A DNA stretch of 64,000 nucleotides from an uncultured Aquimarina sp. GTDB lineage: Bacteria > Bacteroidota > Bacteroidia > Flavobacteriales > Flavobacteriaceae. Each line of letters starts with the position of its first letter. The first letter of the stretch is position 1. The translations under genes and the position numbers were made by a program. The notes beneath the pieces were generated by a model, which had not been told where the DNA came from, made no database searches, and worked only from the letters and a program-made list of their open reading frames with translations. Below, piece by piece: positions 63,648 to 64,000 of this stretch. The stretch is from positions 1-64,000 of the forward strand of contig CANMLG010000004.1 of assembly GCA_947498765.1 (NCBI GenBank), in the 5' to 3' direction.

Positions 63648-64000
63648 ATGAATTTGAGAAATTTTATAGCTTTAACCTTTAGTATTGTTGTTTCGGCTTC
63701 TGTAATGGGTCAAGCAAATGCGCTAAATTCTCAAAACCCTGAGGACATTGGTGTAAAGACTGCTCAGCAGATTGAGAATGATAACGATAATCCGTTAGAA
63801 TATGGATACGTAGATGATAGAGACGTACTTTGGGCGAAAACTACTTGGGAAATTATTGACCTTGATGAAAGAGTTAATTTTCCATTATATTATCCAATCG
63901 ATACCGTAAATATAGGAGCTGATAGAAGGTCTTTATTTGATGTATTATTAAGTAGTATAAAAAATGGTAAATTAGAGCATGTTTACTCAGATTCATATTT
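63648..64000 (+). CDS. gldN: Gliding motility/T9SS protein GldN (5' part, truncated by window end)
   Basis: The ATG at 63648 opens a frame that continues to the end of the window (about 117 residues). A signal peptide at 1-22 (ending VMGQ) is followed by the GldN-typical YVDDRDVLWAKTTWEIIDLDERVNFPLYYPID and ADRRSLFDVLL segments. Ring partner of GldK. Fourth gene of gldKLMN. Confidence 0.95.
   Translation, partial: MNLRNFIALTFSIVVSASVMGQANALNSQNPEDIGVKTAQQIENDNDNPLEYGYVDDRDVLWAKTTWEIIDLDERVNFPLYYPIDTVNIGADRRSLFDVLLSSIKNGKLEHVYSDSY

Overview
The window is a stretch of AT-rich chromosome from a member of the Bacteroidota, almost certainly a (probably marine) Flavobacteriaceae. The support is: the gliding/type IX secretion genes gldK-gldL-gldM-gldN at the right edge; several proteins ending in type A T9SS sorting domains (..KLIIKE); a SusC/SusD pair; Bacteroidota-type promoters (TTTG about 20 nt upstream of TAnnTTTG); a PafA-like phosphatase; and the flavobacterial gene order miaB - sigma54 activator - lptE - TPR - secG - groES - groEL. 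There is no CRISPR array, rRNA operon or prophage. One tRNA gene (initiator Met) is present.

Left region, 0-13.4 kb (accessory, cell-surface/secreted). Two related gene pairs flank an O-antigen ligase-like/esterase fusion and a transglutaminase-like protein. Each pair is a Sel1-repeat protein with a T9SS sorting domain followed closely by a secreted protein made of signal peptide, proline-rich and Gly/Ser/Asn/Lys-rich linker, and a C-terminal enzyme domain. In the left pair (minus strand) the enzyme domain is a papain/C39-like cysteine peptidase preceded by three MopE-like metal-binding repeats, followed 8 nt later by a small secreted protein. In the right pair (plus strand) it is an alpha/beta hydrolase with a GFSWG nucleophile elbow. 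The conserved partner with a swappable enzyme tail looks like an undescribed polymorphic surface effector system and is the main finding.

Middle, 13.4-29 kb. A sodium/solute symporter is divergent from a FG-GAP/UnbV lipoprotein gene. Then come susC, susD and a third surface lipoprotein, a strong terminator, a LacI-type regulator and a SulP anion transporter. This is a SusCD uptake locus without a recognisable glycoside hydrolase in the window.

29-44.5 kb. A suf iron-sulfur operon (sufA, sufB, a lipoprotein gene, sufC, sufD) ends in a terminator. It is followed by glutaminase, a LysM lytic transglycosylase, an SDR/SprT-like pair, a DUF389 membrane protein, an Mla-type ABC permease/ATPase pair, a PafA-like phosphatase, a small charged secreted protein, and a peroxiredoxin-like/Crp pair.

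44.5-48.7 kb. An islet with a 133-bp inverted-repeat structure, a large T9SS-exported protein with a duplicated domain and CBM6-like modules, and a truncated transposase end beside tRNA-fMet.

48.7-64 kb (core). groEL and groES are interrupted by a four-helix-bundle gene flanked by imperfect inverted repeats. Upstream are secG, a TPR protein, lptE, a sigma54 activator and miaB on the minus strand. Divergently, topA, an arginase-fold gene with altered metal ligands, and gldK, gldL, gldM and the start of gldN run off the window. The gldKLMN products form the T9SS trans-envelope complex that would export the sorting-domain proteins encoded elsewhere in the window.
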